A stretch of 13,112 nucleotides of DNA from JAWLCQ01 sp041687095 (GTDB taxonomy: Bacteria; Planctomycetota; Phycisphaerae; SM23-33): assembly GCA_041687095.1 (NCBI GenBank), contig JAWLCQ010000144.1:1-13112 (forward strand). The letters are read 5' to 3'. A program made the position numbers and the translations under genes. Below are positions 1 to 7,082 of this stretch, in pieces. Numbering within the stretch: position 1 is the first letter of the stretch; each line of letters begins with the position of its first letter. The notes beneath the pieces are model-generated. The model saw only the letters and a program-made list of their open reading frames with translations. It did not search any database and was not told the origin of the DNA.

Positions 1-1217
1 AGCGACGACAGCGGGGTGGAGCGCATCAGGTCCCACACGCCCGTCTCCAGGTCCCCGCAGATCGTCCCGCCCGTCAGGGCGGGCCCGATGAGGATGAGGA
101 CCACCACCGTGAGGGCCGCCACCGCCGTCGCAATCGCCGGCAGCGTCCCGCCCACGGACTCGCTGAACAGCTCCCCCACCACCAGCGCCACGCCCAGGAT
201 CAGGGCGATGGAGACCATGAGGCACAGGGCGACCGCGCGGAGCAGCCACTGGGCCTGCAGCATGGGGCGGGTGCGGAACTCCTTCATCGCCACGGGGTTC
301 TGCCACCACGCGATCATGCGCTTGCGCTTGTTGGGGTCGATGACGAACATCAGCGAGCGGGCGGTGAACTGCCCGCGCTCGCGGACCTTCAGCCGCTCCC
401 GCGGCCGCGGGGGCGTGGGCGGGCGGCGGAGGCGGACGAGGCAGATCCCCGTCACCCCCCCCGCCATCACCAGCGACAGCGGGACGAACAGCTTCCAGAA
501 GGCGGGGAAGCGTTCGGCCCCGACGGCGTAGGTGGAGTCGGGGAGCACGAGGGAGAGCATCGCCTCGAACGGGCTCAGCGACGCCAGCACGTGCAGCACC
601 CCCTGCACGAACGTGCTGTGCGGGCGCTGGATCAGGTGCCTCGTCACCGGCCACGCCGGGGCGGCGAAGACGAAGAAGACCACCAGCAGCACCGCGTAGG
701 TGACGATGATCGCCCGGTAGCTGCGGTGCATCATCGAACTGACCAGCAGGCCAATCATGCCGGTGTAGACGGCCGTCAGCAGCAGGATGCCCACGATCCC
801 CAGGACCTCCGTCCCGCGGACCCCGCCCAGCAGGAACGGGGCGCACAGCGCGGGGATCCCGGTGAGCACCAGCAGCACCAGGAACCCCAGCGAGCCCACG
901 ATCTTGCCCACCGCGATCTCCCACGGCCGCAGGGCCGTGAAGAAGAGGCTCTCGAGCGTGTTGCGCTCCTGCTCGCTGGTGAGCGAGGCAGCCGTGAAGG
1001 CGGGGGCGAAGAGGCCCACGAGGGCGAGCTGGCCGATGGCGAGGATGCTGAGGATCCGCCTCGCCTGCTGGGAGCCGATGTCCTGGAGGCCCTCGGGCGG
1101 CCAGTTGCGCCACAGCAGCAGGACCACGACGAGCAGGAAGGCGATCTGCATGGCGATGGCCTTGCGGGTGCGCAGGGCGGAGAGCATCTCCTTGCGGATG
1201 ATCGGGTTTCCGATCAC
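1..1217 (-). CDS. ABC-2 type transporter permease, 3' end outside window
   Basis: This is an integral inner-membrane permease and the membrane partner of the ATPase encoded just upstream. The 405 residues visible contain about eight hydrophobic segments (near residues 19-36, 54-78, 111-130, 136-156, 160-180, 238-259, 322-345 and 352-373). After the second segment comes a motif typical of ABC-2 permeases, SEQERNTLESLFFTALRP, followed by EIAVGK (residues 81-105). A second copy of this type, GDLETGVWDLMRSTPLSS, sits at 388-405, so the protein looks like two permease halves joined by a basic loop (262-315, with DPNKRKR). The chosen start is the GTG at 1217. Its GTGA overlaps the TGA of the ATPase gene by 4 bases, and GGGAGG lies about 7 bases upstream. 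The protein continues past position 1, so the stop codon and last membrane segments are missing. The family call is firm; the substrate is unknown. Confidence 0.88.
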   Translation of the reverse strand, partial: MIGNPIIRKEMLSALRTRKAIAMQIAFLLVVVLLLWRNWPPEGLQDIGSQQARRILSILAIGQLALVGLFAPAFTAASLTSEQERNTLESLFFTALRPWEIAVGKIVGSLGFLVLLVLTGIPALCAPFLLGGVRGTEVLGIVGILLLTAVYTGMIGLLVSSMMHRSYRAIIVTYAVLLVVFFVFAAPAWPVTRHLIQRPHSTFVQGVLHVLASLSPFEAMLSLVLPDSTYAVGAERFPAFWKLFVPLSLVMAGGVTGICLVRLRRPPTPPRPRERLKVRERGQFTARSLMFVIDPNKRKRMIAWWQNPVAMKEFRTRPMLQAQWLLRAVALCLMVSIALILGVALVVGELFSESVGGTLPAIATAVAALTVVVLILIGPALTGGTICGDLETGVWDLMRSTPLSS

Positions 1218-2242
1218 GCGGGCACCTCCCGGGCGGTTTGGGCGGCGGGGGCGTCCTTGGCGGCGTCGGACGGGTCGATCCCGCTCAGGGCCATGTACGC
1301 GTCCTCGAGGGACAGCGGGACCTCGCGGAAGGTGATGACCCGCGTCGGACCGGCCATCAGCGTGCGGAGGAGTGCGGCGAGGCCCTCGTCATCGCCGGCG
1401 TAGCGGAAGCGGAGCAGGCCCTGGGCGATCTCGGTGTCGTCCACGCGGGGCTCGCCCGGGGGGGCGGTGACGCTGGGGTCGGCGGCGAGGGTTTCGGCGG
1501 CGGCGGCGAGCCCGCTCGACGCCCGCAGTTCCATCAGCCGGTCGCGCTGCAGTTCGCTGAGGACCGTGCTCACGGGCCCGTACGCCCGCAGGCACCCCTG
1601 GTGGATGATGCCCACCGAATCGCAGACGACCGCCAGTTCGGGCAGGATGTGCGAGGAGACGATGACCGTCTTGCCAGCGTCCGCGAGCTTGCGGAGGAGC
1701 TGGCGCATGTGCACCCGCGCCCGCGGGTCCAGCCCGCTGGCGGGCTCGTCCAGCAGCAGCACCGCCGGGTCGTGCATCAGCGTCCGCGCGATGCCCACCC
1801 GCTGCTTCATCCCGCGGGAGAGCGTGTCGACGAAGCGGTCGCGCATGTACTCGGCCTCGGTGATGTCCAGGACGTGGTCGATGCGGTCCTTGCGCTTGCG
1901 GCGGGGGAGCTTGAAGGCGGCCCCGAAGAAGTCGAGGTACTCCCACACCCGCATCTGGTCGTACACCCCGAAGTGGTCGGGCATGTACCCCACGAGCGAC
2001 TTGATGCGGTCGCGGTCGGCGTTGACGTCGCACCCCGCGACGCTCGCGCGCCCCCCGGTGGCCTTCAGCAGCCCCGCGAGGATGCGGATCGTCGTCGTCT
2101 TGCCCGCCCCGTTGTGCCCGATGTACCCGAAGATGTGCGCCCGCGGAATCGCCAGGTTCAGGTCCTTCAGGGCGTGGATTTCCCCGTTGTAGACCTTCGT
2201 CAATCCCTCGCAGCGCACGACGATGTCTTGCCCGTCACTCAC
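1214..2242 (-). CDS. ABC transporter ATP-binding protein (ABC-2 exporter type)
   Basis: This is the cytoplasmic ATPase that would power the permease encoded immediately downstream. Visible motifs are Walker A GHNGAGKTT (residues 42-50), signature LSRGMKQRV (141-149), Walker B VLLLDEP (161-167), D-loop SGLD (169-172) and H-loop SSH (196-198). The Q-loop position, usually Gln or Glu, reads YMPDHFG with Asp at 89. A C-terminal extension of about 100 residues (235-342), common in this drug/antibiotic-exporter subclass, follows the nucleotide-binding domain. The open frame runs much further upstream, but that part only overlaps the preceding gene. The GTG at 2242 gives a 342-residue protein that begins where the family normally begins. 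It has GGAAGGG about 8 bases upstream and a GTGA overlap with the preceding stop. Function class is certain; cargo is unknown. Confidence 0.93.
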   Translation of the reverse strand: MSDGQDIVVRCEGLTKVYNGEIHALKDLNLAIPRAHIFGYIGHNGAGKTTTIRILAGLLKATGGRASVAGCDVNADRDRIKSLVGYMPDHFGVYDQMRVWEYLDFFGAAFKLPRRKRKDRIDHVLDITEAEYMRDRFVDTLSRGMKQRVGIARTLMHDPAVLLLDEPASGLDPRARVHMRQLLRKLADAGKTVIVSSHILPELAVVCDSVGIIHQGCLRAYGPVSTVLSELQRDRLMELRASSGLAAAAETLAADPSVTAPPGEPRVDDTEIAQGLLRFRYAGDDEGLAALLRTLMAGPTRVITFREVPLSLEDAYMALSGIDPSDAAKDAPAAQTAREVPA

Positions 2243-4848
2243 TCGATGATCCCTTCCAACTCGGCGTCGACCGAATGCAACCGGCCCCAGTCCTCCGGCC
2301 GGATCCTGTCCCCGCGATCCACCGGGGCGAACCGCAGGACGAACACGAACGTCCCGTCGTCCCGGCGGAACCGCTCCGCGTCGGGGATCGTCACGGTCTG
2401 CGCCTCGACCGGGCGCTCGATGCTCGCCAGTTCGACCCGCTGCCCCTCCCCGTCCGCCCCGCCGCTCACGCCCAGGACCTGCAGCGTGAAGGCCCCGGCG
2501 ACGGCGGTGAGGTGCAGCCGCACCGTCGCCTCCCCCACCCGCATCGGGGGGCCCATCGGGCGGACCCAGAGGTCCGTCTCCATCTCCCCGCGCACGGGGG
2601 TGAACTCCTCGGCGCCCTCGCTCCACACCAGCCGCTGCGAGATCGGCCCGCGCCCGACGTACTCCTGGTGCACGAACGCTCCCGGGATCCGCACGGGCGT
2701 CCCCGCCGCGGGGGGGACGATCCGCACCGGCCAGGTGACGATCGTCCAGCCCTGCGCCTCCAGGTCGTGCCCGGGCAGCGGATCGATCGGGCACGGCCGC
2801 GCGTAGCCGATGAGCACCGGCTCACGGCCGATCGTGCTCAGGGGGCGCGGGGTGGCGAGGAGGTGGGAGACGAGTTCGTTTTGCAGCTTCTCGTCGCGGT
2901 CGAGCGAATCGGTGGCGATGAAGAGGCCCTGCACGGAGACGCCCTCCGCCCCTCCCTCCCCGAAGCCCTGCACGAAGGGGGGATGCGACTGCAGCGCGGG
3001 CGCCTTTTCGGGCGGGGGCGCGGCCGGGCGGGCGGTGCGGGGGCGATCGGAGGGCGGGGGTTTGGCATCGGAGACGAAGGTTACCTGCCCGAGGAGGTCC
3101 TCGGGGGCGACGCGGAGCTGCGAGCGCCCCCCGAGCACCTCGCCCAGGCGGCAGGTGCGGCGGTTGGCGTAGAGGACCGCCTTCTCCAGGCCGTACCCCA
3201 GCCCGTTGTCGGCCTCCAGGGTCTGGCCCGAGGCCCCGTAGGTCAGGCGGAGGTCCATGCCCGGGGTGTCCGTGAGCCCCTGGGCGTACAGCGCCCGCGA
3301 GGCGTTCATGTTGACGACCTGGTCGGGGAGGAGCACCTCGTCGGCGAGCACGACGTCGGTGCGGATGAGGTCGGCGGAGGCGGCTTCGCCCATGTCGCGG
3401 ATCAGCGAATCGGCCCCGCCGCTGGAGAACGTGAGCGTCCGCGACTGGGGGCCGCTGTAGTATTCGAGCACCGTCTGCTGCGCGACCGTCCCGTCGGCGA
3501 GCCCTTGCACGAGCGAGACGTGGCTCAGGCGCTGCGGGTCGCTGAGGGAGCGGCCCGTCGCGTACAGGCCCACGCCCAGCACCACGCCCAGCGGGACCAG
3601 CCCCGCCCACAGCCACTCGCCCCGCCGCACCACCCGCAGCGCCCCCCCGCCCACCAGCACCACGCCCGTCAGGCCCAGCAGCAGGACGGCGGGGACGGAG
3701 CGGGGCGGGCCGCGGCGGCCCGCGATCTCCTGCAACGTCTGCTTGCCCGCCGCCCGGAAGAGGTCGCCCTCGACGGGCGGGCGGGTCTGGAACGACCGCC
3801 CGACGATCCGCCACAGCCCCTGCAGGCGCTCGTCGCCCAGGGCCCCGATGGCGGGGGCGAAGGTGAAGATGGTCCCCTGCCCGCACCGGCGCCGCAGCAG
3901 CAGCGGCAGCCCGTCGGCCGTCACGAGCACCTCGGCCGAGTCGGGCACGAGTTCGACCATCGGCAGCGGGGCGCGGAGTTCGATGGTGAGATCGGAGGGG
4001 GGTTCGGCCCCGTCGGGCCCGGGGAGGTCGTGCACGGTGAAGGCGGTGACGTAGTGCAGCCCGGCGGCGGTGGCCCCGGCGGCGGCGGCGAGTTCGCCCT
4101 GCAGGGCATCGGGCAACTGCTCCGACCCCCCGATCACCAGCGTCCCCCCCGCCCGCACCCACCGCAGCAGCGCCTGCATCTGCGACGGGCGCAGCCGCAT
4201 CACGTCCACGCCCTTGAAGATGACGAGGTTGGCCAGGGAGTACCCGTACCAGCGGGTGGGGGGCGAATCGGCGGCCCCGCCGACAGCGCGGATCTCCCCG
4301 AGGACGTCGGGGGCCATCCCGACGAGGAAGTCGTGATGGTCCTCGGGGTCGTCGACGTTCCAGAGGAAGGCGGTCCGAACGGATTCGGCGGCGGCGCGGA
4401 GGTCGGTGTCCGTTCGCACGTGGGCCTGCTCGCCCGTCGCCAGGTCCCACAGCACGTAGCGCTGCTCATAGTTCTGCATGAGTTCGCTCCGCCGCCGCCC
4501 GCCCCCCCCCGCGTCCTGCTTCCGCAGGATCCCGGGCAGGATGACCAGTTCCACCTCCCGCACCGCGCGGGCGGGCAGGGGGAACGTGCGGGAGTACACC
4601 GTCTCCCCGCGGTCCTCGAACTCGGTGGCGTAGGCGACGCGGGCGCTGCGGTCGCGATCGGTGAGGTTGGACACCGTGAGCACCCGCTGCGAGTAGACGT
4701 CGGGCATGACGAAGTTGTTGAACGGCCCGCGGATGAGGTCGATGCTCAGGTCCTTCCGCTCGATCTGCCCCTGGGCCTGGGGAGCGGTCAGCAGGAGGGT
4801 CAGGACGGGGAGGAGCGTGAAGAGAACGACTCGGTCTGACTTCGTCAT
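2239..4848 (-). CDS. Exported membrane protein with glutamine-amidotransferase-like fold, probable ABC accessory
   Basis: This is an 869-residue protein of unknown function and the first gene of the ABC operon. It has a Sec signal (residues 1-28, ending near QAQG), a beta-rich N-terminal region, and a segment at about 200-245 with YSLANLVIFKGVDVMRL and GGTLVIGGSEQLP. That segment resembles the catalytically dead class I glutamine-amidotransferase fold of bacterial envelope proteins; no catalytic Cys-His pair is evident. Two hydrophobic helices follow (about 385-404 and 412-431), then a second large domain with a Pro-rich linker (595-625). With a cleaved signal and a helix hairpin, both large domains should lie outside the cytoplasm. 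The start ATG at 4848 has AGGTGA close upstream. Pairing an amidotransferase-like exported protein with an ABC-2 ATPase and permease recalls the GldG-type auxiliary subunits of gliding-associated transporters, but homology to GldG is not shown here. Confidence 0.8.
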   Translation of the reverse strand: MTKSDRVVLFTLLPVLTLLLTAPQAQGQIERKDLSIDLIRGPFNNFVMPDVYSQRVLTVSNLTDRDRSARVAYATEFEDRGETVYSRTFPLPARAVREVELVILPGILRKQDAGGGGRRRSELMQNYEQRYVLWDLATGEQAHVRTDTDLRAAAESVRTAFLWNVDDPEDHHDFLVGMAPDVLGEIRAVGGAADSPPTRWYGYSLANLVIFKGVDVMRLRPSQMQALLRWVRAGGTLVIGGSEQLPDALQGELAAAAGATAAGLHYVTAFTVHDLPGPDGAEPPSDLTIELRAPLPMVELVPDSAEVLVTADGLPLLLRRRCGQGTIFTFAPAIGALGDERLQGLWRIVGRSFQTRPPVEGDLFRAAGKQTLQEIAGRRGPPRSVPAVLLLGLTGVVLVGGGALRVVRRGEWLWAGLVPLGVVLGVGLYATGRSLSDPQRLSHVSLVQGLADGTVAQQTVLEYYSGPQSRTLTFSSGGADSLIRDMGEAASADLIRTDVVLADEVLLPDQVVNMNASRALYAQGLTDTPGMDLRLTYGASGQTLEADNGLGYGLEKAVLYANRRTCRLGEVLGGRSQLRVAPEDLLGQVTFVSDAKPPPSDRPRTARPAAPPPEKAPALQSHPPFVQGFGEGGAEGVSVQGLFIATDSLDRDEKLQNELVSHLLATPRPLSTIGREPVLIGYARPCPIDPLPGHDLEAQGWTIVTWPVRIVPPAAGTPVRIPGAFVHQEYVGRGPISQRLVWSEGAEEFTPVRGEMETDLWVRPMGPPMRVGEATVRLHLTAVAGAFTLQVLGVSGGADGEGQRVELASIERPVEAQTVTIPDAERFRRDDGTFVFVLRFAPVDRGDRIRPEDWGRLHSVDAELEGIIE

Positions 4849-4886
4849 GCATCACCTGCTGCAGCGCCGGGCGCGGTGGTCGGCAT

Positions 4887-4916
4887 TGGACACGCCGAGG
4901 AACATGCCAGTATAAT
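4887..4916 (+). promoter_or_regulatory. Candidate sigma-70-type promoter of the exported-protein gene
   Basis: A perfect -10 hexamer TATAAT (4911-4916) is preceded by TGGACA (4887-4892), a five-of-six match to the -35 consensus, with an 18-base spacer. Transcription would begin near 4923, giving a leader of about 40 bases before the ATG at 4963. It is the best promoter match in the window and stands out in such G+C-rich DNA. Confidence 0.6.
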
Positions 4917-4936
4917 CGCACGGGTATCAAACGCAA
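4909..4936 (-). promoter_or_regulatory. Candidate promoter of the ABC operon
   Basis: Reading the minus strand, a -10-like TATACT (4914-4909) lies 16 bases after a weak -35-like TTGCGT (4936-4931). It is about 60 bases upstream of the ATG at 4848. The -35 matches the sigma-70 consensus at only three positions. The -10 overlaps that of the opposing plus-strand promoter. Confidence 0.4.
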
Positions 4937-4962
4937 GCCCGCGAGTGCCAAGGTCTGTCTTC

Positions 4963-5823
4963 ATGCGATACGTCATGCTCCTGCTTTTCGCCGCCGGATT
5001 CGCGTCCGCCTCGGCCCCCGCGGCCGAGCTGCCGGCCGACGCGCCCCTCGTCCGCCCGCCCCAGACGGGCGAACTCCACGGCGCCATCGAGCCCGCACAG
5101 AAGGTACTACGCGTCCAGGCCGTCTCGCGCGTCACGAAAAACGCCTACCCCGCCAAAGATTGGGACCCCCAGACCGGGGCGTTCCGCATCCCCGACCTCC
5201 CCGGGGACGCCACCTACGACCTCTGCATCGAGACCACCGACGGACGCTCCATTGAGGGCATCGACCTCGATTTCGCCGACGCCCGCCTCCTCCGCCTCGC
5301 CGACGAGCGGCGAAAACAGCTCGACCTGCCCCCCGAGCCCCCCCACGCCTTCTCGCCCGACGACGTCAAGGAGATCCTCGCCTACCTCGACGGGCTCCGG
5401 GACTTCATGGACGCCCGCCGCGCCCTCTACGTCCGCGGGCACGGCCGACGGGCCACCGTCCTCGTCGAGGCCCTCCGCACCCGCGACTTCTACGCCAAGG
5501 CCAACGATCAGGTCATCTGGCGCGTCGAGCTGTGGTACTTCGAGTACCACTACGGCGGATGGGTGCAGGCCGAGGAGACCAACCGCGTCCTCCACCGCCA
5601 GCGCATCCCCTACGCCCGGTGGGAGAAGATCTCCATCGAGTACTTCCCCGAACTCAGCGTCTCCGTGCAGCCCAGCGGCTACGCCCGGAAGGTCGCCTTC
5701 CGCATCCCCGACGCCCCCGACCCCACCCGCGGCCGCGTCCCGGGAGCGGGCGACAAGCTCGAAAACAAGCCCCACGTCTCGGGACTCGATGTGAAAGAGG
5801 CCGACGCTGGCACGGGGGAGTGA
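4963..5823 (+). CDS. Exported protein of unknown function (286 residues)
   Basis: I do not recognise the family. The protein opens with a Sec signal peptide, MRYVMLLLFAAGFASASAPA, probably cleaved around residue 20-22; no lipobox Cys is seen. Residues about 35-90 (ELHGAIEPAQKVLRVQAVSR and the following FRIPDLPGDATYDLCIET) read like a small beta-sandwich resembling carboxypeptidase-regulatory or Cna-B-type folds. After this comes a charged helical stretch (110-160) and a region rich in Trp and Tyr (VIWRVELWYFEYHYGGW, about 185-201). The frame is open upstream to 4876, but the ATG at 4963 is preferred. It begins the signal peptide, has AAGG 9 bases upstream, and follows a good promoter at a suitable distance. 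The earlier ATG would put the promoter inside the gene. It is divergent from the ABC operon and might share regulation with it. Confidence 0.75.
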   Translation: MRYVMLLLFAAGFASASAPAAELPADAPLVRPPQTGELHGAIEPAQKVLRVQAVSRVTKNAYPAKDWDPQTGAFRIPDLPGDATYDLCIETTDGRSIEGIDLDFADARLLRLADERRKQLDLPPEPPHAFSPDDVKEILAYLDGLRDFMDARRALYVRGHGRRATVLVEALRTRDFYAKANDQVIWRVELWYFEYHYGGWVQAEETNRVLHRQRIPYARWEKISIEYFPELSVSVQPSGYARKVAFRIPDAPDPTRGRVPGAGDKLENKPHVSGLDVKEADAGTGE

Positions 5824-5851
5824 CCGCGCGGGGGGGGGGCTGCCGGATGTC
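5824..5851. other. G10 homopolymer tract just after the stop codon
   Basis: A run of ten G residues occupies 5830-5839, seven bases after the TGA at 5821-5823 and before inverted-repeat element A. It is slippage-prone. No hairpin with a U-tract is associated with it. Confidence 0.6.
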
Positions 5852-6034
5852 AAATCCGAAACTCGAAACCCGAAATCCGTAACAAATCCGAAACAGCAAA
5901 TCCGAATGACGGAAACGATCCTCATGCCTTGCCGTCTGGGCGGGACAACAGGATCTCTCGTGGACGGAGCTTTGGGATTTCGGTCCTTTGTGTTTTGAAT
6001 TTGTTTCGGATTTCGTGCTTCGGATTTCGGATTT
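5852..6034. repeat. Inverted heptamer repeat element A
   Basis: Two 60-61-base arms point toward each other around a 62-base core. The left arm (5852-5911) divides into four heptamers (the first is AAATCCG), the 11-mer TAACAAATCCG, and three more heptamers. The right arm (5974-6034), read on the minus strand, has four heptamers including AAGCACG, a 12-mer starting AAACAAATTC, and three heptamers. Over the outer 39 bases the two arms agree at 32 positions, so the transcript could fold into a long imperfect stem. The arms are markedly A-rich (T-rich on the right) compared with the surrounding DNA. The core (5912-5973) shows no gene. The element fills most of the gap between the exported-protein gene and the CsgG-type gene. 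No transposase is nearby. Confidence 0.85.
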
Positions 6035-6046
6035 GGGCCGGGTGGA

Positions 6047-6058
6047 GCGCCCGGGCGC
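6047..6058. repeat. Perfect 12-bp GC palindrome
   Basis: GCGCCCGGGCGC is self-complementary without a spacer. It lies just outside the right end of element A, about 68 bases before the next start codon. It could be an operator-like site or simply a chance palindrome in G+C-rich DNA. Confidence 0.3.
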
Positions 6059-6125
6059 CCCTCAAACGGGTGAACAAATCCTCCCTCCTCTACCGATACC
6101 ACGAACAGTACGGAAGAGGTATGCC

Positions 6126-7076
6126 ATGAAGCCAACGCTGCTGCTGGGATTCGCCGCCCTCGCTCTCGCCGCCCTCCCCGGGTGCGGGGACGGAACGGGG
6201 CTGGGACCGTCGCGGGACTACGTCAAGCCCTCCATCGCCGTCATGAAGTTCGACTCCCGGGCGGCCTTCCCCATGGACTGGGACCTGGGCGGGGGCATGC
6301 GGGACGTGCTCGTCGACCGCCTGCTGGCGACGGGGCGGTTCCACGTCATCGAGCGGCCGGAGCTGGACTTCGTGCTGGGCGAGCTGCAGTTGCAGAACTC
6401 CGGGGTGACGCGGGAGCAGGACCGCGCGAGGATCGGGAGGCTCAAGAACGTCCAGTACCTCATCAAGGGCACGATCACCGACTTCGGGCACGTCTCGACG
6501 TCGGAGGGGTTCCTGGGCATCGGGGGCACGCTGGGCCTTTCGGGCGGGGGCAACTGCGCGGTCATGAGCATGACGCTGTACGTCGTGGACGTCGAGAGCG
6601 GCGAGATCGCCGCCAGCGAGAGCCTCCAGAAGTCCGTCCGCGCCGGGGACGTCGCCCTCAAGGCCCAGTACCGCGACGTCACCTTCGGGGGCAGCACGTT
6701 CTACCGCACCCCGCTGGGCAAGGCGACGGCCGAGGTCATCGACGACGCCGTCCGCAAGATCTCCCGGGAACTCGCCTCCCGCCCCTGGACGCCCAAGATC
6801 GCGAAGATCCACACCGACGGGCGGATCATCCTCAACGGCGGGACGGAGCGGCTGATGAGCGCCGGGACGGAGTACGCGGTCTACGGGGCCCCCACGCCCA
6901 TCACCGACCCGGACACGGGCGACATCATCGGCCACCTCCCGGGCGAAGCGCTGGGGCGGGTCCGCGTGTGCGAGGTCCACGGCGGCTACAGCGTGGCCGA
7001 CGTGCTGGCGGGCGACGTCCGCGACTTCGCCGTCGGGCAGCTCTGCCGGCCCGTGGACCGCGTGGCGATGCGTTGA
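6126..7076 (+). CDS. CsgG-family outer-membrane lipoprotein
   Basis: This 316-residue lipoprotein belongs to the CsgG family, whose best-known member is the oligomeric outer-membrane pore that secretes curli subunits in Escherichia coli. The signal peptide ends in a lipobox LPGC with Cys20; Gly at +2 gives no inner-membrane retention signal. The CsgG core runs from about 33 to 230. It has the typical opening KPSIAVMKFDSR, the middle GRFHVIERPELDFVLGE, and LKNVQYLIKGTITDFG. The tail (about 235-316, including DGRIILNGG and GEALGRVRVCEVHGGYS) looks like a small beta domain resembling the FlgT C-terminal fold. The ATG at 6126 has GGAAGAGG about 5 bases upstream; the ATG at 6121 is out of frame and stops at once. 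No curli genes are near, so curli secretion should not be assumed. The family is firm, the role open. Confidence 0.87.
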   Translation: MKPTLLLGFAALALAALPGCGDGTGLGPSRDYVKPSIAVMKFDSRAAFPMDWDLGGGMRDVLVDRLLATGRFHVIERPELDFVLGELQLQNSGVTREQDRARIGRLKNVQYLIKGTITDFGHVSTSEGFLGIGGTLGLSGGGNCAVMSMTLYVVDVESGEIAASESLQKSVRAGDVALKAQYRDVTFGGSTFYRTPLGKATAEVIDDAVRKISRELASRPWTPKIAKIHTDGRIILNGGTERLMSAGTEYAVYGAPTPITDPDTGDIIGHLPGEALGRVRVCEVHGGYSVADVLAGDVRDFAVGQLCRPVDRVAMR

Positions 7077-7082
7077 GCCGCC

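Noticed and set aside
591..1403. Plus-strand open frames opposite the ABC permease
   Set aside because: The products lack hydrophobic segments and domains; the opposite strand gives a full permease with matching family motifs.
2242..2794. A longer N-terminus for the ATPase starting near 2794
   Set aside because: The extension overlaps the upstream gene in another frame, is low-complexity Arg/Gly-rich, and the GTG at 2242 gives the normal family start with a Shine-Dalgarno sequence.
2275..4839. An 854-codon open frame on the plus strand opposite the exported membrane protein
   Set aside because: It is a shadow of the real gene caused by G+C-rich third codon positions. Its product is rich in Arg, Gly, His and Pro without any domain, whereas the minus-strand frame has a signal peptide, membrane helices and clean operon overlaps.
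6047..6058. GCGCCCGGGCGC palindrome as a defined operator
   Set aside because: Perfect GC palindromes of this size are common in such base composition, and nothing links it to a regulator.
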